Source: an uncultured Clostridia bacterium (GTDB lineage Bacteria > Bacillota > Clostridia > Christensenellales > CAG-917). Taken from it: a stretch of 34,821 nt of DNA. Location of the stretch: NCBI GenBank assembly GCA_949286725.1, contig CASECZ010000007.1, positions 1 to 34,821 of the forward strand, written 5' to 3'. The notes under the pieces are model-generated. The model did no database searches, was not told the DNA's origin, and worked only from the letters and a program-made list of their open reading frames with translations. The position numbers and the translations under genes are program-made. The stretch's first letter is position 1; every line of letters starts with the position of its first letter. Positions 7,279 through 14,491 of the stretch are shown here, one piece after another.

Positions 7279-8717
7279 TCCGTATCCCTGAACCCCATTG
7301 CGTAATCGTCGCCCGCCGCCGCGTCCGACGTGTCGAACGTACTTCCCGTTTCCAGTCGCTCGACCGCCTCGCCTTCTGCGGGAGGAAGGTCATCACCCAG
7401 TTTGTCGAGTTTCTTGTTGAGTTGCTGATTACGCTTTTCTATGTCGTCCACCACTCGCACGACGCTCTGCGCCCTGTCCTTGACCTTGACGATAAGGTCG
7501 GTGAACTTCTCGAAATCCTTCCTGACGTCGCGCATAAGTTTGATTATCTCGCCGCTCTTCTTCTGAATTTTGAGCGTGGTGAACCCCACCTGCAAACTGT
7601 TGAGCAACGCCGATATCGTCGTCGGTCCGCACACCGTAACCCTGTACTGGCTCTGCAAATTGCTGATGAACGCGCCGTCACGCAACAGTTCGGCGTACAG
7701 TCCTTCGTTGGGCACGTACAGCACGGCGAAGTTGGTCGTGTACGGCACTTTTATGTACTTCTCGTTGATGCTGCGCGCCTCGGATTTAACGCGTTCGAGC
7801 AAGGCTTTGCGCGCAAACTCCACGGCGGCTTTGTCGCCCTGTTCGCCCGCTTCGAGCAAACGGTTGTAGTCTTCGAGCGGGAACTTCGCGTCGATGGGCA
7901 GGAACACTTCCTCGCCCGCCTGTCCCGGCATTACGATGGCGAAGTCGACCTTCTCCCTCGACCGCGGCGACACGTTGAACTGCGTGCGGTACTGTTCGGG
8001 TGCGAGTATCTGCTCCAACAGGCTCTGCAAGGAAACTTCTCCCCAGGTGCCGCGCGTTTTGACGTTTGCGAATATCTTGTTGAGGTTGCCCACTCTCGTG
8101 GTGAGCTCCTTCATCTCGCCGAACCCGCGCTGTACGTTGTCCAGCCTGTCGCTGACCTGCTTGAAGGCGTCCTGCACCCTCTTTTCCAGCGTTTCGGAGA
8201 GTTTCTCCTCCACGGTGGCGCGCATCTGCCCCAACTGCTTCTCGTTGTCCTCGCGCACGTCTTTCAGGCGCGCCTGCATCTCACTGCGCATTCTGTCCAT
8301 GTTCTGGGTGAGTTCCTCACGGATTGCCCTGACCTGAACCTGCATATCACCGCGCATATCGGCGACGCCCGTCTTGAACTCCGCCTTGATTTCGGAAAGC
8401 TGTTTTTGCAGTTCGGCGTTGACGCTTGCGGCGTTGTCCTTCTGGAACTGTCCCGACGCGTCCAGATATTTGGCAAGTATGTTGCCCAACACCTGATTGC
8501 TCTGGGTATTGGCTTCCAGCACGTTCTTGCGCGCATAGTCCGTTTCGCGCGTCAGTTCCTCTATGATGCGTCGGGACGCCGCGTCGAGGTCGCGTTCGTC
8601 GACACCGCCTCCCGCATTGCCTTTTCTGCGCAACAAAAGCACGATGACCAGTGCGGCTATCGCCGCCACAACCGACAACGCGCCGAATACCACCACCGCT
8701 ATTTCGTAACCGTTCAT
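7275..8717 (-). CDS. rmuC: RmuC family DNA recombination protein
   Basis: 480 residues. One N-terminal transmembrane helix (about 5-30) is followed by a long coiled coil (about 45-200) rich in Glu, Lys and Arg. The RmuC nuclease-like core follows, with TRGTWGEVSLQSLLEQIL starting near 221 and VDFAIVMPG at 257-265; the latter carries the Asp expected for a PD-(D/E)XK-type fold. RmuC limits inversions at short inverted repeats in E. coli and is thought to be a membrane-tethered nuclease. It has AGGAGG at good spacing, overlaps the upstream cca stop by 4 nt and overlaps the PHP start by 4 nt, so it sits in the middle of a coupled operon. Length agrees with the family. Confidence 0.94.
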   Translation of the reverse strand: MNGYEIAVVVFGALSVVAAIAALVIVLLLRRKGNAGGGVDERDLDAASRRIIEELTRETDYARKNVLEANTQSNQVLGNILAKYLDASGQFQKDNAASVNAELQKQLSEIKAEFKTGVADMRGDMQVQVRAIREELTQNMDRMRSEMQARLKDVREDNEKQLGQMRATVEEKLSETLEKRVQDAFKQVSDRLDNVQRGFGEMKELTTRVGNLNKIFANVKTRGTWGEVSLQSLLEQILAPEQYRTQFNVSPRSREKVDFAIVMPGQAGEEVFLPIDAKFPLEDYNRLLEAGEQGDKAAVEFARKALLERVKSEARSINEKYIKVPYTTNFAVLYVPNEGLYAELLRDGAFISNLQSQYRVTVCGPTTISALLNSLQVGFTTLKIQKKSGEIIKLMRDVRKDFEKFTDLIVKVKDRAQSVVRVVDDIEKRNQQLNKKLDKLGDDLPPAEGEAVERLETGSTFDTSDAAAGDDYAMGFRDTE

Positions 8718-10111
8718 TTCTTCCTCCTGTGTGCGTCCTCTCCCCCTTCGCGGGCGGAAAGAACCTTTTGTGCCCGCCGCGCGAGGAATTCCCGCGCGCG
8801 GTCGCGCTCGCGCAAAAGCGGATTGACGACCGCTTCGCGCCGCAAATCGTCGAGTGCCCTGCCTATCTCGACACCCGCAAGCCCGACTGCCGCGGCGTCA
8901 TCACCGCCCACGGGCAAATCCGTCACCGCAAAAGGCGTGCCGTCGTGCAACATCTCGCGCCACAACCTGCCTATGCGCGCTTCGGGAACGGGACGCCCTT
9001 TCGTGGCATACCCGTCGGCACGTTTGAGTTCGACCAGTTGTTCCATGACGTCCGCGTGGTCGACGATATAAAGCCTGAGTTTGTTTTCGGACGTGTCCTC
9101 TTTGAGGTCCGCCATATGACAAGCGATGAGCTTTGCGGTTCGTTCCGCGCGCGTCTTCGGCATTCCAAGCGCGGCAAGCCGCACTTTCGTCATCTCGGCG
9201 CCCACGGCGTCGTGTCCGTACATATTGCCCTGCCTCTCCATCGTGGGTCGCTTGCCTATGTCGTGCAAAAGTGCCGCCCATCTGATGTCGGGAGCACTCA
9301 CCTCGTACGCGACGACGGAATGACGGTACGCGTCGAACACGTGATGTTTGGGCGACTGTTGCAACCCTTTGAGCGCGTCGAGTTCGGGGAGCAGCAGAGG
9401 GAGCAATCCCAGAGCGTCCAGCATATTCAACCCGCGCACGTGCCCGTCTCTGACGCCGAGGTCGGGATACGCGGTGTCTGCGACGATGATTTTGTCCAGT
9501 TCCGCAAACACCCTTTCGCGCGTGATGTCCTTCACCCGCCACGCGTTGCGCTTTGCAGCGGCAAAGGTATCCTCGTCCGCGTCGAACCCGAGTTCCGCGG
9601 CGAAGCGCGCCAGTCGCAACACACGCAGCCCGTCCTCTCCGAACACCTTTTCGGGGTTGTCGGCGGCACGCAGAACTTTGCGCCGAATGTCGCCTTTGCC
9701 GTCGGAAAAGTCCGCATATTCACCCGTCCTTACGTTGAGATAAACAGCGTTGCAGGCAAAGTCGCGACGGCGTGCGTCGGCATGCATATCGTCGGTGAAC
9801 TTCACCCCGTCGGGTCTGTGGTCGCCTTTACCTTCGGGATAGCTGTCCGTCCTGAAACGCGTATATTCCGCGCTGAAACCGTCCTTGCTTATCACCGCGG
9901 TGCCCAGACGCAAACATCTGTCGGAAATGACAAAATCGGTATTTTTAAGCAGCGTTCTGATATCGTCAAGTGCAAGTTTTGCGCAAACGTCCACATCTCT
10001 CGGCGTCACGCCGAGCAACTTGTCGCGGCAGAAACCGCCCACCGCGAACAGCGGAGCGTCGGGCGGAAAACAGCCCGCCAGCTCTTTCAGGACGTTTTCG
10101 TCAACCGCCAT
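8714..10111 (-). CDS. cca: CCA tRNA nucleotidyltransferase with HD domain
   Basis: 465 residues. It adds or repairs the 3' CCA of tRNA. The class II nucleotidyltransferase head has GGFCRD at 25-30, catalytic Asp residues D39 and D41 (RDVDV), RRDFACNA at 115-122 and EDGLRVLRLARF at 159-170. An HD domain follows, with H264 and the HD pair at 283-284 (LLHDIGKRPT), as in the HD-type Firmicutes enzymes with possible 2',3'-cyclic phosphatase activity. The start at 10111 is chosen because the motif begins at residue 25 and GAGGT precedes that ATG; the frame opens further upstream inside hpt, but that part is out of family. It overlaps hpt by 11 nt. Some members act only as poly(A) or A-adding enzymes; the visible tRNA-Pro encodes CCA, so repair could suffice. 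Confidence 0.93.
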   Translation of the reverse strand: MAVDENVLKELAGCFPPDAPLFAVGGFCRDKLLGVTPRDVDVCAKLALDDIRTLLKNTDFVISDRCLRLGTAVISKDGFSAEYTRFRTDSYPEGKGDHRPDGVKFTDDMHADARRRDFACNAVYLNVRTGEYADFSDGKGDIRRKVLRAADNPEKVFGEDGLRVLRLARFAAELGFDADEDTFAAAKRNAWRVKDITRERVFAELDKIIVADTAYPDLGVRDGHVRGLNMLDALGLLPLLLPELDALKGLQQSPKHHVFDAYRHSVVAYEVSAPDIRWAALLHDIGKRPTMERQGNMYGHDAVGAEMTKVRLAALGMPKTRAERTAKLIACHMADLKEDTSENKLRLYIVDHADVMEQLVELKRADGYATKGRPVPEARIGRLWREMLHDGTPFAVTDLPVGGDDAAAVGLAGVEIGRALDDLRREAVVNPLLRERDRAREFLARRAQKVLSAREGGEDAHRRKK

Positions 10112-10643
10112 ACACCTCGGGCGCAAGCACGCATACGTCGGGCAGATTGCGGAATTTCTCGGCGTAATCCAACCCGTAACCCACGACGTACTCGTTGGGA
10201 ATTTCAAACCCCACGTAGTCGCCTTTGAGTTCCACCTTCCTGCGGGAAGGCTTGTCGAGCAGAGAACAGAGTTTTACAGATGCGGGAGAACGCGCTTCGA
10301 GCAATCTCTTGAGATAGACGAGCGTCACGCCCGTGTCGATGATGTCCTCGACGATGAGCAGGTTCTTACCGACTATGGGCGCGGAAAAGTCTTTGAGCAT
10401 TTTGACTTCTCCCGAGCTCGTCGCGCCCGCGCCGTAACTGGACACCGCGATGAAGTCCACCTCGACGTCCCCCGTCAGCTGACGGAACAGGTCGGCGAAG
10501 AATATCGTCGCTCCGCGCAGTATGCACACCACGAGCAGGGGCTTGCCCTCGTAGTCGCGGTTGATTTGTTCGGCAAGTTCCTTGACGCGTGCCGCTATCT
10601 CTTCTTTGGAAACGAGTATCTTTGCAATTTCTTTACCGTACAT
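10101..10643 (-). CDS. hpt: Hypoxanthine phosphoribosyltransferase
   Basis: 180 residues. It salvages hypoxanthine and guanine to IMP and GMP using PRPP. The PRPP-binding signature LLIVEDIIDTGVT is at 95-107, with the acidic pair E99-D100. ILRGATIF (41-48) is the pyrophosphate-contacting loop, and SSYGAGATSSGEV (68-80) is the flexible catalytic loop. The conserved GLDYAEKFRNLP near the C-terminus closes the purine pocket. The order tilS-hpt is a classic Firmicutes pairing. Its ATG lies inside the end of tilS (11-nt overlap) with GAGG upstream, and its own end overlaps cca by 11 nt. Confidence 0.96.
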   Translation of the reverse strand: MYGKEIAKILVSKEEIAARVKELAEQINRDYEGKPLLVVCILRGATIFFADLFRQLTGDVEVDFIAVSSYGAGATSSGEVKMLKDFSAPIVGKNLLIVEDIIDTGVTLVYLKRLLEARSPASVKLCSLLDKPSRRKVELKGDYVGFEIPNEYVVGYGLDYAEKFRNLPDVCVLAPEVYGG

Positions 10644-11958
10644 CTTTGTCCTCTGTGATTTTGATTATGTTTTTTGTGTTTTTGTCTATTCTGACCTTTT
10701 CCGAAATTTCCACGCCCGCCGCGAACAGCACCTCTCTGCCCGACGCGCACACCACTATGTCGTCGCGACGACGCAAGGGAATTTTGCGGTCGGTGAAGAA
10801 ATCGCCCAGGCTCTTGGTGCCGCCGCCGAACTTTTCGATGACGTCCCCTTCCCTGCGATGACGCAACACGGCGTCGGCGGGCACTTTGTCACCGTCGATA
10901 TACAGCGCGTCGGCGTCGAAATCCGCTTTGTCGGGCGAAACGCGTCTTATCGTCAGTCCCGCCGCCTCGGCGAATTCCCCGCGCGGAAACGGTATGCCCT
11001 CGTCCAATTCTGTCGCGCTTTCGTCGCCGTCTGAAAACCGCGACTTCGCGAACACGAGTTCTCCGCCCTGCTTGTACACGGTAAGTCCGTGCGGCAGTTC
11101 CAGCCGTTTGCCGCTCTCGCTCTCTGCGAGGCGGAACACGAGCGCATAGTGTCTTTCCTCTATGTCCTGTCGCACGCCCACGGCGGCGCAGGCGTTGCAC
11201 ACGGCGCGTTTTGCGGTGACGGGTTCTTTCAGGCTGTCGGCGCCGAGGTGCGCCTCGCCCTCCTTCATGACGGGTACGGGCGTTGCGGCTTCGATGAAAT
11301 CGTCGGCTTCCGCCGCGTGCCTTGCAAGCCTCGCCACGGCTTCGTTAAGAGCAGGATATTTCTCTTTCAGCACGGCGATTTCGCGCCGCAGGAAATTGCG
11401 CGTGTATGTCGGGTCGGCGTTGGTCTCGTCCTCGACGTAAGGCAGACCGTTTTCGGCGACGTACTCGTTTATCTCTTCGCGCGATATGCCGAGCAGGGGG
11501 CGAATGTAACTGCCCGACCTCTCCGCCATTCCGCGCAGACCCTTTATGCCCGTGCCGCGGAATATGCGCATGAGCACGGTTTCCGTCTGGTCGTCGGCGT
11601 GGTGAGCAAGCGCGACGTAACGGCACTTGCCCTCGGCAAGCAACCCGTCGAAAACGCCGTAACGCAACTCGCGCGCCGCCTGTTCGGTGGTCAGCCCCTT
11701 TTCACGCGCATAGGTCGGGACGTCCACGGAAAACACTTCGAGGGGAATGCCGCGTTCCTTGCAGAAAGAACGCACGAAATCGGCATCGCGCAGAGAGCTT
11801 TCCCCGCGTATGCCGTGTTCGACGTGCACGGCGAAAAAGTCCGCCCCCGCCCGCAGAAGGACATGCGCAAGCGCGACGGAATCCCTGCCGCCCGACAGAG
11901 CGAGCGCGATTTTCCCGTCGGAGGGCAATGCACTTTCCGGTCTTTCCCATTCGGTCAT
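10633..11958 (-). CDS. tilS: tRNA(Ile)-lysidine synthase
   Basis: 441 residues. TilS converts C34 of the CAU-anticodon tRNA-Ile to lysidine, an essential step for reading AUA. The PP-loop ATP-pyrophosphatase signature SGGRDS is at 22-27. HVEHGIRGESS and ALAHHADDQTETVLMRIFRGTG are the N-terminal core motifs. A middle substrate-binding region and the C-terminal RHRREGDVIEKFGGGTKSLGDFFTDRKIP complete the long (Bacillus/E. coli-like) form. I use the ATG at 11958; an in-frame TTG six codons upstream is also possible but overlaps the -10 box. There is no Shine-Dalgarno, and the promoter would start transcription at or next to the ATG. It leads the tilS-hpt-cca-rmuC-PHP operon. Confidence 0.93.
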   Translation of the reverse strand: MTEWERPESALPSDGKIALALSGGRDSVALAHVLLRAGADFFAVHVEHGIRGESSLRDADFVRSFCKERGIPLEVFSVDVPTYAREKGLTTEQAARELRYGVFDGLLAEGKCRYVALAHHADDQTETVLMRIFRGTGIKGLRGMAERSGSYIRPLLGISREEINEYVAENGLPYVEDETNADPTYTRNFLRREIAVLKEKYPALNEAVARLARHAAEADDFIEAATPVPVMKEGEAHLGADSLKEPVTAKRAVCNACAAVGVRQDIEERHYALVFRLAESESGKRLELPHGLTVYKQGGELVFAKSRFSDGDESATELDEGIPFPRGEFAEAAGLTIRRVSPDKADFDADALYIDGDKVPADAVLRHRREGDVIEKFGGGTKSLGDFFTDRKIPLRRRDDIVVCASGREVLFAAGVEISEKVRIDKNTKNIIKITEDKDVR

Positions 11959-11964
11959 GCAATT

Positions 11965-11993
11965 AGTATAATGCAAAATATATTTTTTGTCTA
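11965..11993 (-). promoter_or_regulatory. Promoter of the tilS operon, abutting the start codon
   Basis: On the minus strand TAGACA (11993-11988), a 17-nt spacer and TATACT (11970-11965). Only six nucleotides separate the -10 box from the tilS ATG, so transcription should begin at the start codon. Confidence 0.75.
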
Positions 11994-12042
11994 TATCGCG
12001 TGCACCCGAAAATACCGACGCGACAAAACAGGGACCTGCGCG

Positions 12043-14349
12043 TCACACGGCAAACAGGCGCATGACCAGCACAGTACAGTCGTCTTTGGCGTCGGCGGCA
12101 AGCGCGCGGTCCAGCAGTCTGTCCGCGAGTATCTGCGGATTCTGCGTGTCGGTCTCCTCCACCGCCGCAATGACGCCCTGCTCGTCCAGCACGTCGAACA
12201 CGCCGTCCGACATCATAATCACCATATCCCCGTCGTAGAGTTGAAGTCTGCTCGTCAGCGGTTTTGCCTTTTCGAGTATGCCGGCGGGCGGCGCGGCACA
12301 GGACACGATTTCCACGTTGTCCCTGTGGCACACGAAGGAGGACGCCGCGCCCATCTTGATGACGTCGAGCCCGCCCGACACGGTGTCGATGACGCTGATG
12401 TCGAGCGAGGAGAAATTCTCGTCGTCCGAAAGGCAAAGCAGTTTGTTGACGAGCGAAAGTATGACGGCGTTGTCGAACCCCGCCCGATAAAAGTTTTCCA
12501 CCATGGAAATGGCGGCTTTGCTCGACCCCGCCGCGTGTTCGCCGCTGCCCATTCCGTCGGACACGGCAAACAGTCTGCGCCTGCGCGAAGGACAAAGTAT
12601 GCTCTTCGTGTCCCCCGACACGCCCTCTCCGTCGCGGCGTTTCTCCGCGACTCCGTACGCAACCTCGAACACGGGGCACGCCGCAAGATGCACGACCGTG
12701 TCCTCGCCGCGCGGAGTGACCGCCACCTTTTCCAGCCGCGCGCCCACCGCCGAGGACACTATGCGCGGCAACACCAGTTTGTCCGCGTCACATGCACGCA
12801 CCGTGAGCGTGACCCCCACAGACGCTCCCTGACCGCTGACCACGATTTCGCCCGACACTATGTTGTGACGCAAAAGTTCGTTGCCTATGGCGTCCTGCAA
12901 ATCCTCGCCGAAACTCACCCGCTCGCCGCACTCCCGCGCAAGGGAGTCCAGCACGAGCGAAACCCCCGCGAACTGTTCGGACATTATACGTTTGGTTTCG
13001 TTGATGCCGCCCGCGGCGTCGATGCGCTGACGGTACGCTTCGCCCGCGCTGTTTATGACGGACGCGAGGTTGTACATCTTGCCGCATCTGCCCGTTATGA
13101 AGGGCGGCATGTCTAAAATGGTGACCTTGCCTCTCGTCATGACCGCGTTTGCCATAGGCAGAAGCACGCACGCCGTGTCGCCGTCCAGTGCCGCGAAACA
13201 TCTCTCTCGGTCGGGACATCTGCCGCAGTAGTTTTTTGCGACTTCGCTTGCCAGTCGCTCGGGAGTATAGAAATTTTCGGCACTCTCCATTTGTGTCATC
13301 GTATGCGACATATCGTAAAACACCTGACTTGCCGACATCAGCCGCGCGGCAAGTTCGTTGCGGTTGCGGTTGACGATGCTGCTCACCGCGGCGACGCCTT
13401 TCCGCCTGCTGTTGTGTATGCCCGACAGCGTCTGTTTGGGTATGAGCAGGAATACGAGCAATCCGAGCCCCGTCGTCACGATGTTCTGCCAGCCCGAGCC
13501 CGTGAAGCCGAGCCCCAGCCACAAAACCGCGTAGACGGCGAGCACGCCCGCCGCGGACGCCCATTTCGTGAAGGGCAACAATCCCGTTGCGACGGCAGCG
13601 GACAGAACCGCGAAGGCGAGGAAATCCAGCGACTGAAAAGCGAACGCCGCCCCCACCCCGGCAAGCGTGGCGAACGCAAAAGCCGTGGCGGGCGAAACGC
13701 ACACCGCAAACAGCATCACAAAAAATGCCGCCAATGCGAAAACGAGGGTGAAACCCTCTATGCTCACTCCTGCCGCCGCAAAGGCGAAAGCCACGACGAC
13801 TATGCCGCCTGCAATAAGCTCGTCAGGCGTGAAACGCGTGTTTATTCCTCTCAAAAGCACTGCATAACATACGATTTGTGCACAAAACGAGAAAACGGCG
13901 ACTATCACCGCCGACAGCACGACGGCGGTTACGCTGCCCCCGAAAACGGCTGTGCAGACGGCGTGCGGAACCTCGCCGACGACCGCGGCAACGGTGGTGA
14001 AAACGACGGATACGTTCTTGCGCAAACGGAAGAAAACGAGATATACGGCAAAGAAAACAAGCACGGGCACCGCCACGTAAAGCACCGTCCACCACGAAGG
14101 CGAAAAGGCTATGACCGCGAGCGCGTAAACGGGCGCGACGACGAGCATATTGCGCCTTGCGTACACAAGCCCCGCAAACAGACCGAGTGCAAGCGCGCCG
14201 CCGAAATCCTCCACCGAAGCGAGCAGGAACATTGAAAGAATCTGCGCCGCGTACTGCGCCGCGCGCACGGGCGACAACATATATTTGCGCGGCACGCGCG
14301 CACGGGCGTGCCTGCGCGGCAATCTTTTGCCAACGGCAGAATTCAACAT
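12043..14349 (-). CDS. spoIIE: Stage II sporulation protein E (SpoIIE)
   Basis: 768 residues from this start (799 from an ATG at 14442); B. subtilis SpoIIE has 827. SpoIIE dephosphorylates SpoIIAA, releasing sigma-F in the forespore, and localises to the polar septum. The N-terminal third is a block of about ten membrane helices. A central regulatory region contains a Cys-rich stretch (NYCGRCPDRERC). The C-terminal PP2C-type phosphatase starts with AVSDGMGSGEHA (metal-binding Asp about 598), continues with MSDGVFDVLDEQG and ends with KDDCTVLVM. I prefer 14349 because the upstream ATG lies immediately after the terminator of the preceding gene and possible Spo0A boxes lie between them. The adjacent tilS and hpt order is the same as in Bacillus. 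Confidence 0.94.
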   Translation of the reverse strand: MLNSAVGKRLPRRHARARVPRKYMLSPVRAAQYAAQILSMFLLASVEDFGGALALGLFAGLVYARRNMLVVAPVYALAVIAFSPSWWTVLYVAVPVLVFFAVYLVFFRLRKNVSVVFTTVAAVVGEVPHAVCTAVFGGSVTAVVLSAVIVAVFSFCAQIVCYAVLLRGINTRFTPDELIAGGIVVVAFAFAAAGVSIEGFTLVFALAAFFVMLFAVCVSPATAFAFATLAGVGAAFAFQSLDFLAFAVLSAAVATGLLPFTKWASAAGVLAVYAVLWLGLGFTGSGWQNIVTTGLGLLVFLLIPKQTLSGIHNSRRKGVAAVSSIVNRNRNELAARLMSASQVFYDMSHTMTQMESAENFYTPERLASEVAKNYCGRCPDRERCFAALDGDTACVLLPMANAVMTRGKVTILDMPPFITGRCGKMYNLASVINSAGEAYRQRIDAAGGINETKRIMSEQFAGVSLVLDSLARECGERVSFGEDLQDAIGNELLRHNIVSGEIVVSGQGASVGVTLTVRACDADKLVLPRIVSSAVGARLEKVAVTPRGEDTVVHLAACPVFEVAYGVAEKRRDGEGVSGDTKSILCPSRRRRLFAVSDGMGSGEHAAGSSKAAISMVENFYRAGFDNAVILSLVNKLLCLSDDENFSSLDISVIDTVSGGLDVIKMGAASSFVCHRDNVEIVSCAAPPAGILEKAKPLTSRLQLYDGDMVIMMSDGVFDVLDEQGVIAAVEETDTQNPQILADRLLDRALAADAKDDCTVLVMRLFAV

Positions 14350-14402
14350 AGAGTCAGCATAACCCGACGACGGGTGCGCTTGCTTTCCGTCACGGGCGTA
14401 GT

Positions 14403-14432
14403 TTGCCGACAACGTTCCGTTTTTTGTCGATA
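14403..14432. promoter_or_regulatory. Possible Spo0A boxes upstream of spoIIE
   Basis: TGTCGAT within a T-run (14421-14431, + strand) matches the Spo0A box TGNCGAA at six of seven positions. A second, weaker TGTCGGC lies on the minus strand at 14411-14405. They sit 55-85 nt upstream of the preferred spoIIE start, in the terminator-to-gene gap. spoIIE is a known Spo0A target in Bacillus. The -10 candidate TATGCT (14361-14356) has no good -35 at 17 nt, as expected of activator-dependent promoters. The assignment is inference. Confidence 0.4.
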
Positions 14433-14443
14433 GCGCGGACATG

Positions 14444-14471
14444 AAAAACGCCCCTGCACTCGCAGGGGCGT
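14444..14471 (-). terminator. Terminator of the lipoprotein gene
   Basis: On the minus strand a 10-bp stem ACGCCCCTGC/GCAGGGGCGT with a 4-nt loop is followed by TTTTT. It lies 20 nt after the stop codon. Confidence 0.92.
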
Positions 14472-14491
14472 CCGTTCTGGTTCAGTGCCCG

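Noticed and set aside
7209..9071. 620-residue open frame on the + strand over rmuC and cca
   Set aside because: Antisense shadow across three overlapping genes, without recognisable domains.
11089..13116. 675-residue open frame on the + strand over tilS and spoIIE
   Set aside because: It crosses two real genes and the tilS promoter region; the composition is that of an antisense shadow.
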